A stretch of 64,000 bases of DNA from Leeuwenhoekiella polynyae (GCF_042683665.1 NZ_JBHUOO010000010.1), one strand, 5' to 3'. Positions 17,411 to 27,001 are shown, counted from the stretch's first letter. The notes: generated by a model not told the origin, from the letters alone. Program-made: numbers and translations.

Positions 17411-18229
17411 CTAAGCTGCCATAGGCATTGGGTAAATCTCTGCAAAAACTTCAGATTCTTCAACTGAAGCAGCTACAGGAATTAGAGACAACACATTATA
17501 ATTAAACCAGATGATCATCAATCTCAATGGGATTTCAAGAGAATCCTTTAATCCTAATTTAGAATCGTCTACATGTACCCAGCGGTTTAAAGCTTGCTCG
17601 TGAATGACTTGCATAACCTGAGTTTTTCCGCCCATATATTTTTTAAGTCTGATGAATAGTTCTACATCAAACAACCATTTGCTTAAAAAACTTTTAGCAT
17701 AAATCACCGGTATCAGTTCTTTCTTAAAAACCTTAGCGCCACACTGCGTGTCTTGTATAGGCAAACCTAAAATAAGGTAAACACACATTTTGATCACTTT
17801 AGAAAAAACAGCCCGCAACGGATCTTTTTTAATCCCACCGCCGTCGTTATCTTTTGCTCGTGAGCCAAAAACCATTTTTAGGGTCGCATTGCGCTTTAAA
17901 GTGTCATCCAGGGCTATAAAATCTTCAAAATCTGTAGAAAGATCTGCATCTATAAAGCCTATATGCTCAATATCTGATTTAGTATGTAGGTATCGTGCTC
18001 CGGCTCTTACAGCAGCTGCTTTGCCAGAGTTACGTTTCATATCTATAACTGAAACTTTTTGCTGATCTGTTTGTTGTATTCCTTTTAATACATCTAAAGT
18101 TTTGTCTTTACTCCCATCATTTACAAAACATAAATGGTAATTTTCTGAAGATTGGATGAAGTTTATAAAAGCCGATTTGTTGATTCGGGTTTCTTCATTG
18201 TAGCAAGGAATTATAATAGCAGTTTTCAT
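17411..18229 (-). CDS. Family 2 glycosyltransferase, dolichyl/polyprenyl-phosphate sugar synthase type
   Basis: 272 residues, a GT-A fold. The nucleotide-binding start is AIIIPCYNEETRI, the aspartate pair is FVNDGSKD (about 35-42), and the metal-binding motif is DADLSTD (DAD at 94-96). The QDTQCGAKVF segment near 165 is typical of the DPM/DPG-synthase branch, which makes a sugar linked to polyprenyl phosphate at the cytoplasmic face. There are no C-terminal membrane helices as in GtrB, only a short hydrophobic stretch. It is divergent from the large PTPS-related membrane protein, which could be the user of such a lipid-linked sugar (inference). Confidence 0.88.
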   Translation of the reverse strand: MKTAIIIPCYNEETRINKSAFINFIQSSENYHLCFVNDGSKDKTLDVLKGIQQTDQQKVSVIDMKRNSGKAAAVRAGARYLHTKSDIEHIGFIDADLSTDFEDFIALDDTLKRNATLKMVFGSRAKDNDGGGIKKDPLRAVFSKVIKMCVYLILGLPIQDTQCGAKVFKKELIPVIYAKSFLSKWLFDVELFIRLKKYMGGKTQVMQVIHEQALNRWVHVDDSKLGLKDSLEIPLRLMIIWFNYNVLSLIPVAASVEESEVFAEIYPMPMAA

Positions 18230-18261
18230 AATTTGAGGTGTTTTATCGATTAATTACACTG

Positions 18262-18269
18262 CAAACATA
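18262..18269 (-). promoter_or_regulatory. Putative -7 element of the GT2 gene
   Basis: TATGTTTG on the minus strand, 32 nt upstream of the ATG, fits TAnnTTTG. Confidence 0.45.
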
Positions 18270-18413
18270 CCGGGGTATCGAACCCTAACCCCTTGATTTT
18301 CGATGGTTAAACCGCTACTTTAGTTGAAAACCGTTTATCGACAGATGAGTCATTCATCGAATGTTATATCTTAGCTGAGTAAGAAATACAAACAGTTGCA
18401 TACGTATTATTAG

Positions 18414-21400
18414 ATGAGAAACACTCCAAACAGGTATTTGATTATTGCCCTTCTTATAGGTGTGGTGTTTCATGGCTTTGGAATCTTTTTTACATTAGAA
18501 GGCACCTATGATGCACTCATTCATCTGTTCTTTGCAGACCATTATGCGACACACTGGTTTGAACCGTGGAACTACAGCTGGTACACCGGCTTTACCGTTA
18601 TGGGCTATCCGCCGCTTGTACATCAGGCTATTGCCGTTCTCTCGCTGATTGGCGGACTCAAATTCGGGATGTTTTCTGTTGCTATTGTTGGAGTTATCCT
18701 TTTTATTACGGGAGTTTACCGCTTTGCACTGCTTATCACGGCTAATCCCAATTCTGCAGGGTATGCGGCAATTTTGGCTGTGTTTTCTTCTTCTTTTGTT
18801 GAAACCCTGCATATATTTGGTCAATTACCCAGTATTATTGGTGTTTCGATCCTGATGCATTGCTTACCCGAAATTTATCTGTGGCTTCTTACCGGCCGAA
18901 AAAAATACTTCCTTACTTCGCTTTCGTTACTGGCGGTAACTATTTGCTCTCACCACGTGACTCCTATTTTTGGGATGGTGTTCTTTATCTTTCCGTTGAT
19001 AGGAATGGCGGTTATGGATCAGGCGCGGTCGCAGGTAGCTTCGATGAAGGCAATCACCTTTAGAGTATTTCTTACTGCTTTTTTTAAATTACTGAAGCGT
19101 ATGATCGCTTTTGGTTTTACAGCGTTGTTTCTGATCATTACCTGCATTCTACCGTATTGGGTAAACACTAAAAACAATCCCATCACGCAAGTTCCTATTC
19201 CACATGGATCGCGCGATAATTTTCTGGAAATCACATCTAGCGGACTCGTTTTCTTTTTGATTCCCTGGGGAATTTTATTGCTGCTGATGCCGTATTTCTT
19301 TTACCGGTATTACAGTAAACGCTACTTATTTTTTGGGTTATCACTTACCATGTTGACCATTCTGGGAACCGGTGGCACTACTCCGATTCCGAAGATGATC
19401 CTGGGAGATAATGCCTTTAATATCCTCACCTTAGACCGTTTTACATTGTGGGGAAGTATTCTGGTTTTACCCCTGTTTGGGGAGTTTGCCTATCGCTTCG
19501 CAGAAGGGGATTATAAAACTTTTTTAAGCACCAAATTGGGCGGACTCTACCATCGTATTCTCGCTGGTTTTATGGCTGCTGTTTTTTTAGGAACAACTGT
19601 TTTTACACTAACCTTAAGCAATTTTAGACCTTCACAGCCAACACCTATAAAAATGCTGCCTATTGTTAATTTTCTCAATCAGGATATGCATTATAAGTGG
19701 CGCTTTTTGCCACTGGGTTTTGGCGATCAAATCGCCTGGCTTTCTGCACAAACTGATGCGATGACCGTTGACGGAAATTATCATTCTGCCCGTCGTCTTC
19801 CTGAATTGACAACCCGCGCTATTGAACGGCTGGAGAACTCCAAATTCCGTGGCGTTGAAGGTATTGGTTCGTTGCAACAATTTTTGACTGTTCCAGAGAA
19901 ATACAATCTTAAATATGTCTTTTCTAACGATAAATTCTACGATCCTATACTTTATTTTGCAGGCTGGCAACGCCTGGGTTTATTAGAAAATGGTATAATG
20001 GTTTGGGAAAAACTGGGTGTCCCTCCTATGCCCGAATTGATGCCGAAAGATGACATCCCGTTATTTCTTATTTTAATGTGGGGCATCATTCCGTTATCAA
20101 CAGTTTTAGTGGCTTTTGTGATTAATATTCAGTCGATCTGGTTACGCGCACTTCGGTCTAAAAAACCTAAAAAACCACCCTATATGCAGTGGAAAATTGA
20201 TTTTTCCGCTTCCGCGAAAACCTCACAAAAACGATCACAATTTCTTTTTAATATTGCGCATTTTTATGGCTTGATCGTGGTCTGTTGCTTTGCTTTTGGC
20301 ATTTATACATTCTATCTCAAAAATGCCGATCAGGTTTCGCCTAAAAATGTAGTAGAGGCTTATTTTGATGCGCTTGATTTTAAAGAACTGGAACGTGCCT
20401 ATTCGTATTTTGATCCACAAAGTGATAAATCGCTCGACCAGTTTATGCTGGAATTTGCTGTCACAGACGGACTTTTAAACAGCTACGCCAAGCTTGATGC
20501 GATTAGAGTTGCAATCACCAAGGAAACCGACAGCAATGCACTGGCAACCGCAAAAGCATCGTGGATCACGCCACTCGAACTCATCAATACCACCGAAGAT
20601 CTGGAACTCGTTAAACGCTCCGGCAAATGGTATGTAAAACCGAAGAAACCGGAATTAGACCTTCCGCCAGATCAGTTGATCACCATTACTGAAACCGATT
20701 TTTACAACCACGGAAGACGCAGAATAACTTCAGAGCAAACCTATCACGAGGATATTCTCAAGCAACCGGTTTTAGAGGTACTTTCTGCCCGTTTATTAAA
20801 GGTGAATAACGACTATGTAATTGTGGGTGAAATTCAGAATGTAGATAATGTTCCCGCAGATGTTTCGGTAAAAGGTACCTTATATGATGAGGAAGATCTC
20901 GAGTTGGCAACTTACAATGCTAAATACGAGATGAAACATAAGCTAATGCCTAAAGAAATAACTTCGTTTAAAATAGAATTTGAAGGCACGGCGTGGATCA
21001 ATCCTGACGAGCATATTCCACTTACTTTTGACCCAGATCAGTTTACTCCTATTGAATTGGATGGCAAGCCTGTGAATTTTGATTTACATGTTTCCGGCAA
21101 TGTAGCCAATACCGATTTGTACAAACGCGTGGCTATTAACAGTATCGAAGTGAAAGATGACCAGCTCACAACCACATTATTCAATCCCGGTACGCAGCAG
21201 GCGACGATTCCACAGTTGTTGTTATCCTATTATGATGACGAGCATCAATTGCAATGGGTCTCGCATCATTTTCTGCAAGAAGGTGTTAGACAGCAACGCA
21301 AGCAACAGGTTTCAATCGCTTTAAATAAACAGGAAACCCAACTCATATCAGACTCGATGCAGGCCATTTTTGTAAACGGATTGCCGAATACTGAAATCGC

Positions 21401-21515
21401 TCGTAAGGTTATCCCTCAGCGAGATATTTCGCAAGAAGATGCTGTGCAAATCAAATTGAACGGCGGAGGCTTTCTCAAAGTTGAAATCAATAGTTATCTT
21501 GGTAATCCCCGATGA
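18414..21515 (+). CDS. Large PTPS-related (GT-C-like) membrane protein with C-terminal soluble domains
   Basis: 1033 residues. The first about 560 are polytopic, with the pattern of the '6-pyruvoyl-tetrahydropterin synthase-related' membrane family. An acidic loop after the first helix (EGTYDALIHLFFADHYATHW) and the GYPPLVHQ motif resemble GT-C glycosyltransferases that take lipid-linked sugars. A last membrane segment lies at about 615-640. It is followed by an NTF2/SnoaL-like domain (about 650-755, VVEAYFDALDFKELERAYSY) and an FxLYD-like beta domain (about 785-870, ILVGEIQN-type pattern seen as YVIVGEIQNVDNVPADVSVK). A further beta-rich part ends the protein. The next gene starts inside its last codons (ATGA overlap). 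The enzymatic role is inferred, not proven. Confidence 0.75.
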   Translation: MRNTPNRYLIIALLIGVVFHGFGIFFTLEGTYDALIHLFFADHYATHWFEPWNYSWYTGFTVMGYPPLVHQAIAVLSLIGGLKFGMFSVAIVGVILFITGVYRFALLITANPNSAGYAAILAVFSSSFVETLHIFGQLPSIIGVSILMHCLPEIYLWLLTGRKKYFLTSLSLLAVTICSHHVTPIFGMVFFIFPLIGMAVMDQARSQVASMKAITFRVFLTAFFKLLKRMIAFGFTALFLIITCILPYWVNTKNNPITQVPIPHGSRDNFLEITSSGLVFFLIPWGILLLLMPYFFYRYYSKRYLFFGLSLTMLTILGTGGTTPIPKMILGDNAFNILTLDRFTLWGSILVLPLFGEFAYRFAEGDYKTFLSTKLGGLYHRILAGFMAAVFLGTTVFTLTLSNFRPSQPTPIKMLPIVNFLNQDMHYKWRFLPLGFGDQIAWLSAQTDAMTVDGNYHSARRLPELTTRAIERLENSKFRGVEGIGSLQQFLTVPEKYNLKYVFSNDKFYDPILYFAGWQRLGLLENGIMVWEKLGVPPMPELMPKDDIPLFLILMWGIIPLSTVLVAFVINIQSIWLRALRSKKPKKPPYMQWKIDFSASAKTSQKRSQFLFNIAHFYGLIVVCCFAFGIYTFYLKNADQVSPKNVVEAYFDALDFKELERAYSYFDPQSDKSLDQFMLEFAVTDGLLNSYAKLDAIRVAITKETDSNALATAKASWITPLELINTTEDLELVKRSGKWYVKPKKPELDLPPDQLITITETDFYNHGRRRITSEQTYHEDILKQPVLEVLSARLLKVNNDYVIVGEIQNVDNVPADVSVKGTLYDEEDLELATYNAKYEMKHKLMPKEITSFKIEFEGTAWINPDEHIPLTFDPDQFTPIELDGKPVNFDLHVSGNVANTDLYKRVAINSIEVKDDQLTTTLFNPGTQQATIPQLLLSYYDDEHQLQWVSHHFLQEGVRQQRKQQVSIALNKQETQLISDSMQAIFVNGLPNTEIARKVIPQRDISQEDAVQIKLNGGGFLKVEINSYLGNPR

Positions 21516-22744
21516 AAATAAACAAAGCTTACATATTGATTTCTGGTGTGCTGCTACTTTTAGGCTTTACTGTAATTCCAAATCTTCAAAGCAAAGTACA
21601 AACCGCTGTGCTTCTAACCGAGCAATCAGAATATACGGTGGGAAAACCCATCTCACTTTCTTTTAATACTGAGGCTAAAACCACGCAGCTTATTGTTTCA
21701 AATGCTTTGGGAACATCCATAATACAAGCTGAAGAAAGAACTGGAACGGATGAAATTCAATTCTCAATTGCCGAACCTTTTTGCACAAGTTCAGGTGTTT
21801 TTAACTGGACATTAATAGCAAAAGAACAAGCCTTGTTAAACGGGAAACTTCAGCTCAACGCAGATACAACACAAATAGCAAAACTAGAATCGTATTTGGG
21901 TCCGCAACGTATTGCCGCTGGTGGCGAAGATTTTGCCCAATTCACAATTTTGCCTACAGACATTTATGACAACCCGCTGCCCGATGAGACAGAAATTTCT
22001 TTAAATACCGGTTATGCGAGCAACTCAAATGTTGAAACTTTAGAAATTCAAGGATTTATAAGTTGGAAAAATGTGTATTCTACCTTAAAATCAGGACGCA
22101 TTTTTGTGGCTGCACATAGTGACACCACGACATCAAAACTACAAACCATTTATGTAGATGCTAATTTGGCGACCGATTTCAACATAGATTTTGAAAGACC
22201 CAATACGTATGCAGATGCAGACCAGATCACTACGCTAAGAACCGATGTAATCAAAGACCGGTATAACAATACAATCCCTGATGCTACGCTGGTTAATTTT
22301 GTAATTAAAACCAAAAGTGGCGCAATACTACAAACTTCTGGAAATACTATAAATGGTATTGCACAAGCACAAATACAACATCCTGCAACACCCCAAAATT
22401 GGATGGTAACAGCTTACATCACGGGCATTGCAAAGAGTAACCCTATTACCATACAGTACAAACCGGCGCTCAATGATATTCCATTAATTTGGGATGCAAC
22501 AACCAGAAAACTCAAAATTGGTCCACTTAACGGTATACTCGGTCAGACCTTACCAGAAGGAACTGTTGTTAGCTTAAAAATCAAAAACAAAACCGGAGAA
22601 ACAGAAACCTTAACCAAAAAGACCGAAGCCGGTCGCGTAGCTTTTGAATTGAAAAAAGCCTTTTACCCGTCTGGAGCGTATTCCTTAGAAATATGCGTTT
22701 TGGGCGTAAGCAAAAACTTAGAATCTGTACTATTTAAATCGTAA
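21512..22744 (+). CDS. Secreted or membrane-anchored Ig-like beta-sandwich protein
   Basis: 410 residues with an N-terminal hydrophobic anchor/signal (AYILISGVLLLLGFTVI). The remainder is beta-rich. About residues 130-315 contain two repeats with the invasin/Ig-like wording DIYDNPLPDETEISLNTGYA and DRYNNTIPDATLVNFVIKTK, each preceded by a spacer. It overlaps the upstream gene by 4 nt and precedes the glycosidase by 13 nt, so the three form one operon. No catalytic motif is seen. A structural or binding role in the periplasm is likely. Confidence 0.65.
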   Translation: MKINKAYILISGVLLLLGFTVIPNLQSKVQTAVLLTEQSEYTVGKPISLSFNTEAKTTQLIVSNALGTSIIQAEERTGTDEIQFSIAEPFCTSSGVFNWTLIAKEQALLNGKLQLNADTTQIAKLESYLGPQRIAAGGEDFAQFTILPTDIYDNPLPDETEISLNTGYASNSNVETLEIQGFISWKNVYSTLKSGRIFVAAHSDTTTSKLQTIYVDANLATDFNIDFERPNTYADADQITTLRTDVIKDRYNNTIPDATLVNFVIKTKSGAILQTSGNTINGIAQAQIQHPATPQNWMVTAYITGIAKSNPITIQYKPALNDIPLIWDATTRKLKIGPLNGILGQTLPEGTVVSLKIKNKTGETETLTKKTEAGRVAFELKKAFYPSGAYSLEICVLGVSKNLESVLFKS

Positions 22745-22757
22745 TCTCGATTATCGA

Positions 22758-24284
22758 GTGAAAAATCAAAATAAAAACATATACCGTGCATTACTTATTC
22801 TTTCCTTCATTGGGTTGAATTTACTTATCGTTTTTGCGATAGGCCAGATTATGACGTACCTCAACACCGGTGCAGATAAGAGTAAAATGCTCAATCTTGC
22901 GCTGAAAAGTGAACGTGTTTACAAACCGCATCTCATCTGGAGCGATACCCTCAACCCTAGCAGACCGCTAGAAAAACCAACTCAAAAACGCGTAGCGCAA
23001 GATTATCTGAATGCCTGGTATGTGCGTGAAGTTGCTTTGGCAACTAACGAGTTTAAAGGAATTGATGATTATTATACAGCAAGTGCCAGACAAAAAGTTG
23101 AACACCTGTTGAAGCAAAATATAAACGCACTAACACGTATAGAAGGCACGAGTCTCAATCACAATCTGGAACTAGAATTTTACAGCGCAGACGGTCAGTT
23201 TATCAGTTTTAAAGATTTCGGTGTGCAGGAAGCACAGCGGATTTTTAGTGAAAATAATTTGCTGCTTCAGCATACTACTACGGCTTCCTATCGCGTAATT
23301 ATGCTGCTTGAAGATGGGTTTTGGAGAATCCGACAGCTGGTTCGCATTCCGCAGCAGGATTCTATTGTACCGAAGAAACAAGTGGTTAAAAAAGAATTAC
23401 CAGATCCAATTAAAGCCATCAATTACTATCCCCAGCAAAACCCGTGGGATACATTTGGAACTGATTTTCAACCTGCTGTAATCCAAACTGATTTTAAAAA
23501 AATCAAAGATCTGCAGTTTAATACGATTCGAATTTTTGTAGGATATGAAGATTTTGGTAAAGCCGAAGTAACTCCTGAAAAACTCAGTAAGCTCAAAAAA
23601 CTAATGGATCTCGCTGACGCAGAAGATCTTCAGGTCATTGTTACCTTATTTGACTTCTACGGCGATTATTCGGTCATAGACTGGTCAAGTACTTTTAAAC
23701 ATTCCAGAGCTGTCGTAAACGCTTTAAAAGCCCATCCGGCGTTGCTCGCCTGGGACTTGAAAAACGAACCCAATCTGGATTTTGAATCTCGCGATAAAGA
23801 TCTGGTGCTGTTCTGGCTTAAAAATCATTTAGCCTATTTAAAAAGTCTTGATCCTGCCACGCTGCTTACAATTGGCTGGTCTGATTCAGCTTCAGCTTCT
23901 TTGCTTTTAGATGATGTTGATCTCGTTTCTTTTCACTCGTATCAAGATTTTGCAAGTTTTACAACTTCTTATAAAGAATTAAAAGCTCAAACTAACAAGC
24001 CGTTGATGCTTCAGGAATTTGGACTTCCCACCTACTCCGGCATTTGGAATCCTTTAGGCGCTGATGCAGAAGAACAAGCCGAATATTACAATGAGTTTTT
24101 AACTTTCGCGAAAGCTGAACAACTGCATTATGCGCTATGGACGCTTTATGATTTTAAAGAAATTCCAACTGCTGTAGTCGGGCGATTACCCTGGCGGAAA
24201 GCCAAACAAAAGCATTTCGGTTTAATTGATGGCAATGGTGAAGCAAAACCAGCTTTATCAATTGTAAAAGACATTCAGGATTAA
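22758..24284 (+). CDS. Membrane-anchored clan GH-A (GH5-like) glycosidase with N-terminal NTF2-like domain
   Basis: 508 residues from a GTG start. A single N-terminal membrane anchor (about 10-34) is followed by an NTF2-like domain (about 78-195, RVAQDYLNAWYVREVALATN). A TIM barrel (about 215-508) opens with INYYPQQNPWDTFG. Likely acid/base Glu337 sits in WDLKNEPNLDF, and nucleophile Glu420 in LMLQEFGLPTY, the two Glu after strands 4 and 7 that define clan GH-A. The active site would face the periplasm. Glycosidases of this kind occur in exopolysaccharide loci, where they trim product. Family (GH5 or another GH-A family) needs a profile search. Confidence 0.8.
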   Translation: MKNQNKNIYRALLILSFIGLNLLIVFAIGQIMTYLNTGADKSKMLNLALKSERVYKPHLIWSDTLNPSRPLEKPTQKRVAQDYLNAWYVREVALATNEFKGIDDYYTASARQKVEHLLKQNINALTRIEGTSLNHNLELEFYSADGQFISFKDFGVQEAQRIFSENNLLLQHTTTASYRVIMLLEDGFWRIRQLVRIPQQDSIVPKKQVVKKELPDPIKAINYYPQQNPWDTFGTDFQPAVIQTDFKKIKDLQFNTIRIFVGYEDFGKAEVTPEKLSKLKKLMDLADAEDLQVIVTLFDFYGDYSVIDWSSTFKHSRAVVNALKAHPALLAWDLKNEPNLDFESRDKDLVLFWLKNHLAYLKSLDPATLLTIGWSDSASASLLLDDVDLVSFHSYQDFASFTTSYKELKAQTNKPLMLQEFGLPTYSGIWNPLGADAEEQAEYYNEFLTFAKAEQLHYALWTLYDFKEIPTAVVGRLPWRKAKQKHFGLIDGNGEAKPALSIVKDIQD

Positions 24285-24297
24285 GCTGTTCAACTCT

Positions 24298-24305
24298 TAA
24301 ATTTG
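24298..24305 (+). promoter_or_regulatory. Putative -7 element of the AlkB-like gene
   Basis: TAAATTTG 14 nt before the ATG at 24320 matches TAnnTTTG. The start is close, so a short leader is implied. No -33 match. Confidence 0.3.
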
Positions 24306-24319
24306 CTGCAAAGTACTTT

Positions 24320-24934
24320 ATGAAATTATTCGATATAGAACCAGATGCTTCAAAAAATCTGCTACCAAAAGACGGTGTAGTAAACTATTACGGGAAACTG
24401 TTTTCTCAGGAAGAAGCTGTCTTCTATTTTCAGTATTTAATGCATCATATTGATTGGCGTAACGATGAAGCAGTGATGTTTGGGAAAAAGATCATTACCA
24501 AACGTAAAGTAGCCTGGTATGGCGATTCCCCCTTTTCATACACCTATTCGAAGGTTACTAAAAAAGCGCTCTTATGGACTAAAGAGTTGAAAAATCTTAA
24601 ACTAAAAATTGAACAGGAGACCGGTGAACAATTCAACTCATGTTTGTTGAATTTGTATCACGATGGTAGCGAAGGAATGGGCTGGCACAGTGACGGGGAA
24701 AAAGATCTCAAAAAAAATGGAGCAATTGCTTCAGTAAGTTTTGGAGCAGAACGAAAATTTGCTTTTAAGCATAAAGATACTCAAGAAAAAGTGGACTTAA
24801 ATCTAGAAGACGGGAGTTTGCTAATTATGAAAGGTGCCACGCAAACACACTGGCTACACCGCTTACCACCTACTACCAAGGTACATTCAGCACGAGTAAA
24901 TCTAACTTTTAGAACGATTATTGAGTCATTTTAA
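24320..24934 (+). CDS. AlkB-like 2-oxoglutarate/Fe(II)-dependent dioxygenase
   Basis: 204 residues. The iron ligands are His123 and Asp125 (in GWHSDGEKDL) and His180 (in THWLHRLPP). The 2-oxoglutarate-binding arginines are in SARVNLTFR (Arg192, Arg198). NSCLLNLYHDGSEGMG before the HxD is the typical ALKBH2/3-like substrate-side strand. The family repairs alkylated DNA or RNA bases by oxidative demethylation. It sits between the glycan genes, 35 nt after the glycosidase. Its role there is probably unrelated. Substrate preference cannot be told. Confidence 0.93.
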   Translation: MKLFDIEPDASKNLLPKDGVVNYYGKLFSQEEAVFYFQYLMHHIDWRNDEAVMFGKKIITKRKVAWYGDSPFSYTYSKVTKKALLWTKELKNLKLKIEQETGEQFNSCLLNLYHDGSEGMGWHSDGEKDLKKNGAIASVSFGAERKFAFKHKDTQEKVDLNLEDGSLLIMKGATQTHWLHRLPPTTKVHSARVNLTFRTIIESF

Positions 24935-24958
24935 ATCTAGAATTTCTACCAAATAAAG

Positions 24959-24993
24959 AACCCCAAACGCTTTTAGGGAAAGCGAGAGGGGTT
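24959..24993. terminator. Convergent hairpin terminator
   Basis: AACCCC...GGGGTT outer stem with inner CGCTTT/GAAAGCG. On the minus strand it is followed by CTTTATTT. It lies between the convergent AlkB-like and GT4 genes. Confidence 0.6.
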
Positions 24994-25024
24994 ACAACCA
25001 AATCGAAGTGGGGTGAAAGGTTCC

Positions 25025-26236
25025 TTAAATTGAAATCAGGTTTTTTGCTCTTTTTGACTCTTTCTGTTCTATAATTTGTTTGAATACATCTACATATCTA
25101 TCTGCAATAGTACTCATAGGCAGTGCCGTAGCTGCTTTATAATTTGCCTTACCCATCTCAACACGATATTGAGGATTAGCTAATACTTTATATAAAGCAA
25201 TAGCGAGATCTTCAATGTTATTCGGTTCAAAAAAATGAGCTTTATAGCCTTCCTCTCGCGATAAAATTCCCAGGTCGCCAAGGTCTGGCATGATTACAGC
25301 TTTACCGTAACTTCCTGCCTGGTGCAAAACGCCACTGCTTCCTGTTGTAGAGGTATATGGGAAAACCACAACAGCACTCTCTTCAAATAAAGCAGGAACG
25401 TCTTCTTCTGCTACATAGCCCGTAAATCGCAGTTGCTTAACGTGAGCATATTTTTCTTTCATACTATCTAAATATCCTTTCACATTAGGATTATCTGTAC
25501 CTGCAATCACAATCTCAATATCTGCCTTAACATTTTTGCGAAGATGTTCTACCGCCTCAATAAGCATTTCTACTTTTTTATAAGTACCAAACTTTCCAAA
25601 AGTCATTACTTTCATAGGGCCATCCGGTAAATCATAGTTAGGCTCTGCAGGAAGCTCAAAAGTTCCGTGCGGAATAAGACCTACGTTATCTGCATTGTAT
25701 TTTTCTTCAAGAATAGAAACGTATTTACTGATAGTTAACGCAACAAAATCAGCTTTTAGAAGGATACGCGTTAAATTTGTGCCTATAAAACCATAAGCTT
25801 TTTGCAATATCTTATTGCCTGTAAAACCAGCCTGATCAAGGTCTACCTGCTCCATTATATTGTGTAATAATACGACACTGGGTATACCCATTAACTTACA
25901 GATGCCCGGGAGTAAAAGTCCTAAAGCAGCAGGGATTTTTTTATCCCCAAATTTCATAAACTGAAGGTTGAATAAAACACCGTCAGGTACAGTTTGACGT
26001 ATTGCTCTTAAAACACTTTGTACATTAAAATAGCTGTTAAAACTCCAGCAAGGCTTTACCGTAACTTTACAACCTTCAATATCCAGATGCATATTTACGT
26101 CTGCTTCTGGAGCATCCGTTAAAAGAATCAATTCTTCGATCTCGTTATGCTTTCTGAAGGCTTTTACTAAATAATAAGCATATTCATTTAAAGTAACTTT
26201 ACTTGGTGGAAATGCAGTGACTAATGCTAATTTCAT
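25025..26236 (-). CDS. Family 4 glycosyltransferase
   Basis: 403 residues with the GT-B two-Rossmann layout. The N-terminal acceptor half starts MKLALVTAFPPSKVTLNEYA. The C-terminal donor half has MTFGKFGTYKKVEMLIEAVE (strand plus helix after the linker) and FPYTSTTGSSGVLHQAGSYG. The latter corresponds to the E-x7-E nucleotide-sugar motif, but the first Glu is not evident (S/T-rich here). It is transcribed toward the AlkB-like gene. Together with the flippase gene nearby it points to surface glycan assembly. Donor and acceptor are unknown. Confidence 0.88.
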   Translation of the reverse strand: MKLALVTAFPPSKVTLNEYAYYLVKAFRKHNEIEELILLTDAPEADVNMHLDIEGCKVTVKPCWSFNSYFNVQSVLRAIRQTVPDGVLFNLQFMKFGDKKIPAALGLLLPGICKLMGIPSVVLLHNIMEQVDLDQAGFTGNKILQKAYGFIGTNLTRILLKADFVALTISKYVSILEEKYNADNVGLIPHGTFELPAEPNYDLPDGPMKVMTFGKFGTYKKVEMLIEAVEHLRKNVKADIEIVIAGTDNPNVKGYLDSMKEKYAHVKQLRFTGYVAEEDVPALFEESAVVVFPYTSTTGSSGVLHQAGSYGKAVIMPDLGDLGILSREEGYKAHFFEPNNIEDLAIALYKVLANPQYRVEMGKANYKAATALPMSTIADRYVDVFKQIIEQKESKRAKNLISI

Positions 26237-26443
26237 TGTGATTTGGTTTTTAATTCTGATTCAAAATTGCGACTAAGCAACAGATTATCAGGTGTAAAAA
26301 CGATAACAGGTAAATCACTGTAGTCGAATGGTAGTTGTTGAACGTTGAATGGAAAATGGTAGAACGTTGAGAACTTGAATTGAATCTACTAAATGAAATC
26401 AAATAGTACCATTCACAAATACAGGAGAACTGACGAAATATAT
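26237..26443. other. Upstream region of the GT4 gene
   Basis: About 200 nt without a gene; probably the GT4 leader/promoter. No clear TAnnTTTG element. Two copies of aacgttga occur near 26341 and 26362. Confidence 0.4.
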
Positions 26444-26474
26444 AAAAACGAAAAACCCGCGCTCTCGCGACGGG
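26444..26474 (-). terminator. Strong terminator of the small secreted-protein gene
   Basis: On the minus strand CCCG-T-CGC-GAGA-GCG-CGGG folds a GC-rich stem followed at once by TTTTTCGTTTTT. Confidence 0.85.
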
Positions 26475-26503
26475 CCTTTCTCCCAACTTAAACTCGTGAA
26501 TCA

Positions 26504-26660
26504 ATTATGATTTGGGGCAATCAATAATCAAAAATGCTTAGTATCCGGTTATTATGATTTGGGTATTTTGAAGTTTGGGTCCAGTTACTAAATAGATTTA
26601 GGGCTTTGAGTTTAAATGGAATCAATCATGATTTGGGGAAATCAAAATATAATTTGGGGG
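26504..26660. repeat. Four copies of a short (at)natgatttgggg motif
   Basis: Copies at 26504-26517, 26551-26563, 26624-26637 and, degenerate, 26647-26660. They lie between the stop of the small secreted protein and its terminator, so they would be transcribed as CCCCAAATCAT-type repeats in its 3' UTR. Confidence 0.6.
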
Positions 26661-26662
26661 AA

Positions 26663-26971
26663 TTATACAGCTTTAATAGGGTTCTTTATATTAGCAAGTT
26701 CAAGTGGCTTGTGTGCATAAATCGTAACACCGGTAAAGTTCACTTTCTCGAGTTGGTATAATCTTAAAATTGCAGCAGGTAATTCTGATGCTACCTGTTC
26801 TGATTTTTTCAATTCAGTTTTAAAATTCATATCTGAATTTTCAAGAACAATCTTTACGCTTTCAGCGCTAATACTTGTTGTTTCAAGAAATGGTTTTGAA
26901 TCTTTAGTATCATTAGCTAGAAGAGCAGTAGACACAAAAAAGAAAATAAGCAGCGTAGTAATTTTAAGCAT
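26663..26971 (-). CDS. Small secreted protein, unknown function
   Basis: 102 residues from the chosen ATG. Signal peptide MLKITTLLIFFFVSTALLAN. The mature part is about 80 residues, charged and without cysteines or a known motif. It contains FTGVTIYAHKPLELANIKNP near the end. An upstream in-frame ATG at 27016 would read through a TATATTTG promoter element (27002-27009), so the later start is chosen. It has its own strong terminator and a long repeat-bearing 3' UTR. I do not recognise the family. Confidence 0.65.
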   Translation of the reverse strand: MLKITTLLIFFFVSTALLANDTKDSKPFLETTSISAESVKIVLENSDMNFKTELKKSEQVASELPAAILRLYQLEKVNFTGVTIYAHKPLELANIKNPIKAV

Positions 26972-27001
26972 TTTGTTGGGGGTTTTGTTTGTAATACATC
27001 C

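Noticed and set aside
26250..26504. 84-codon open frame on the minus strand upstream of the GT4 gene
   Set aside because: It covers the strong terminator and repeat region, has low-complexity composition and no homologous pattern.
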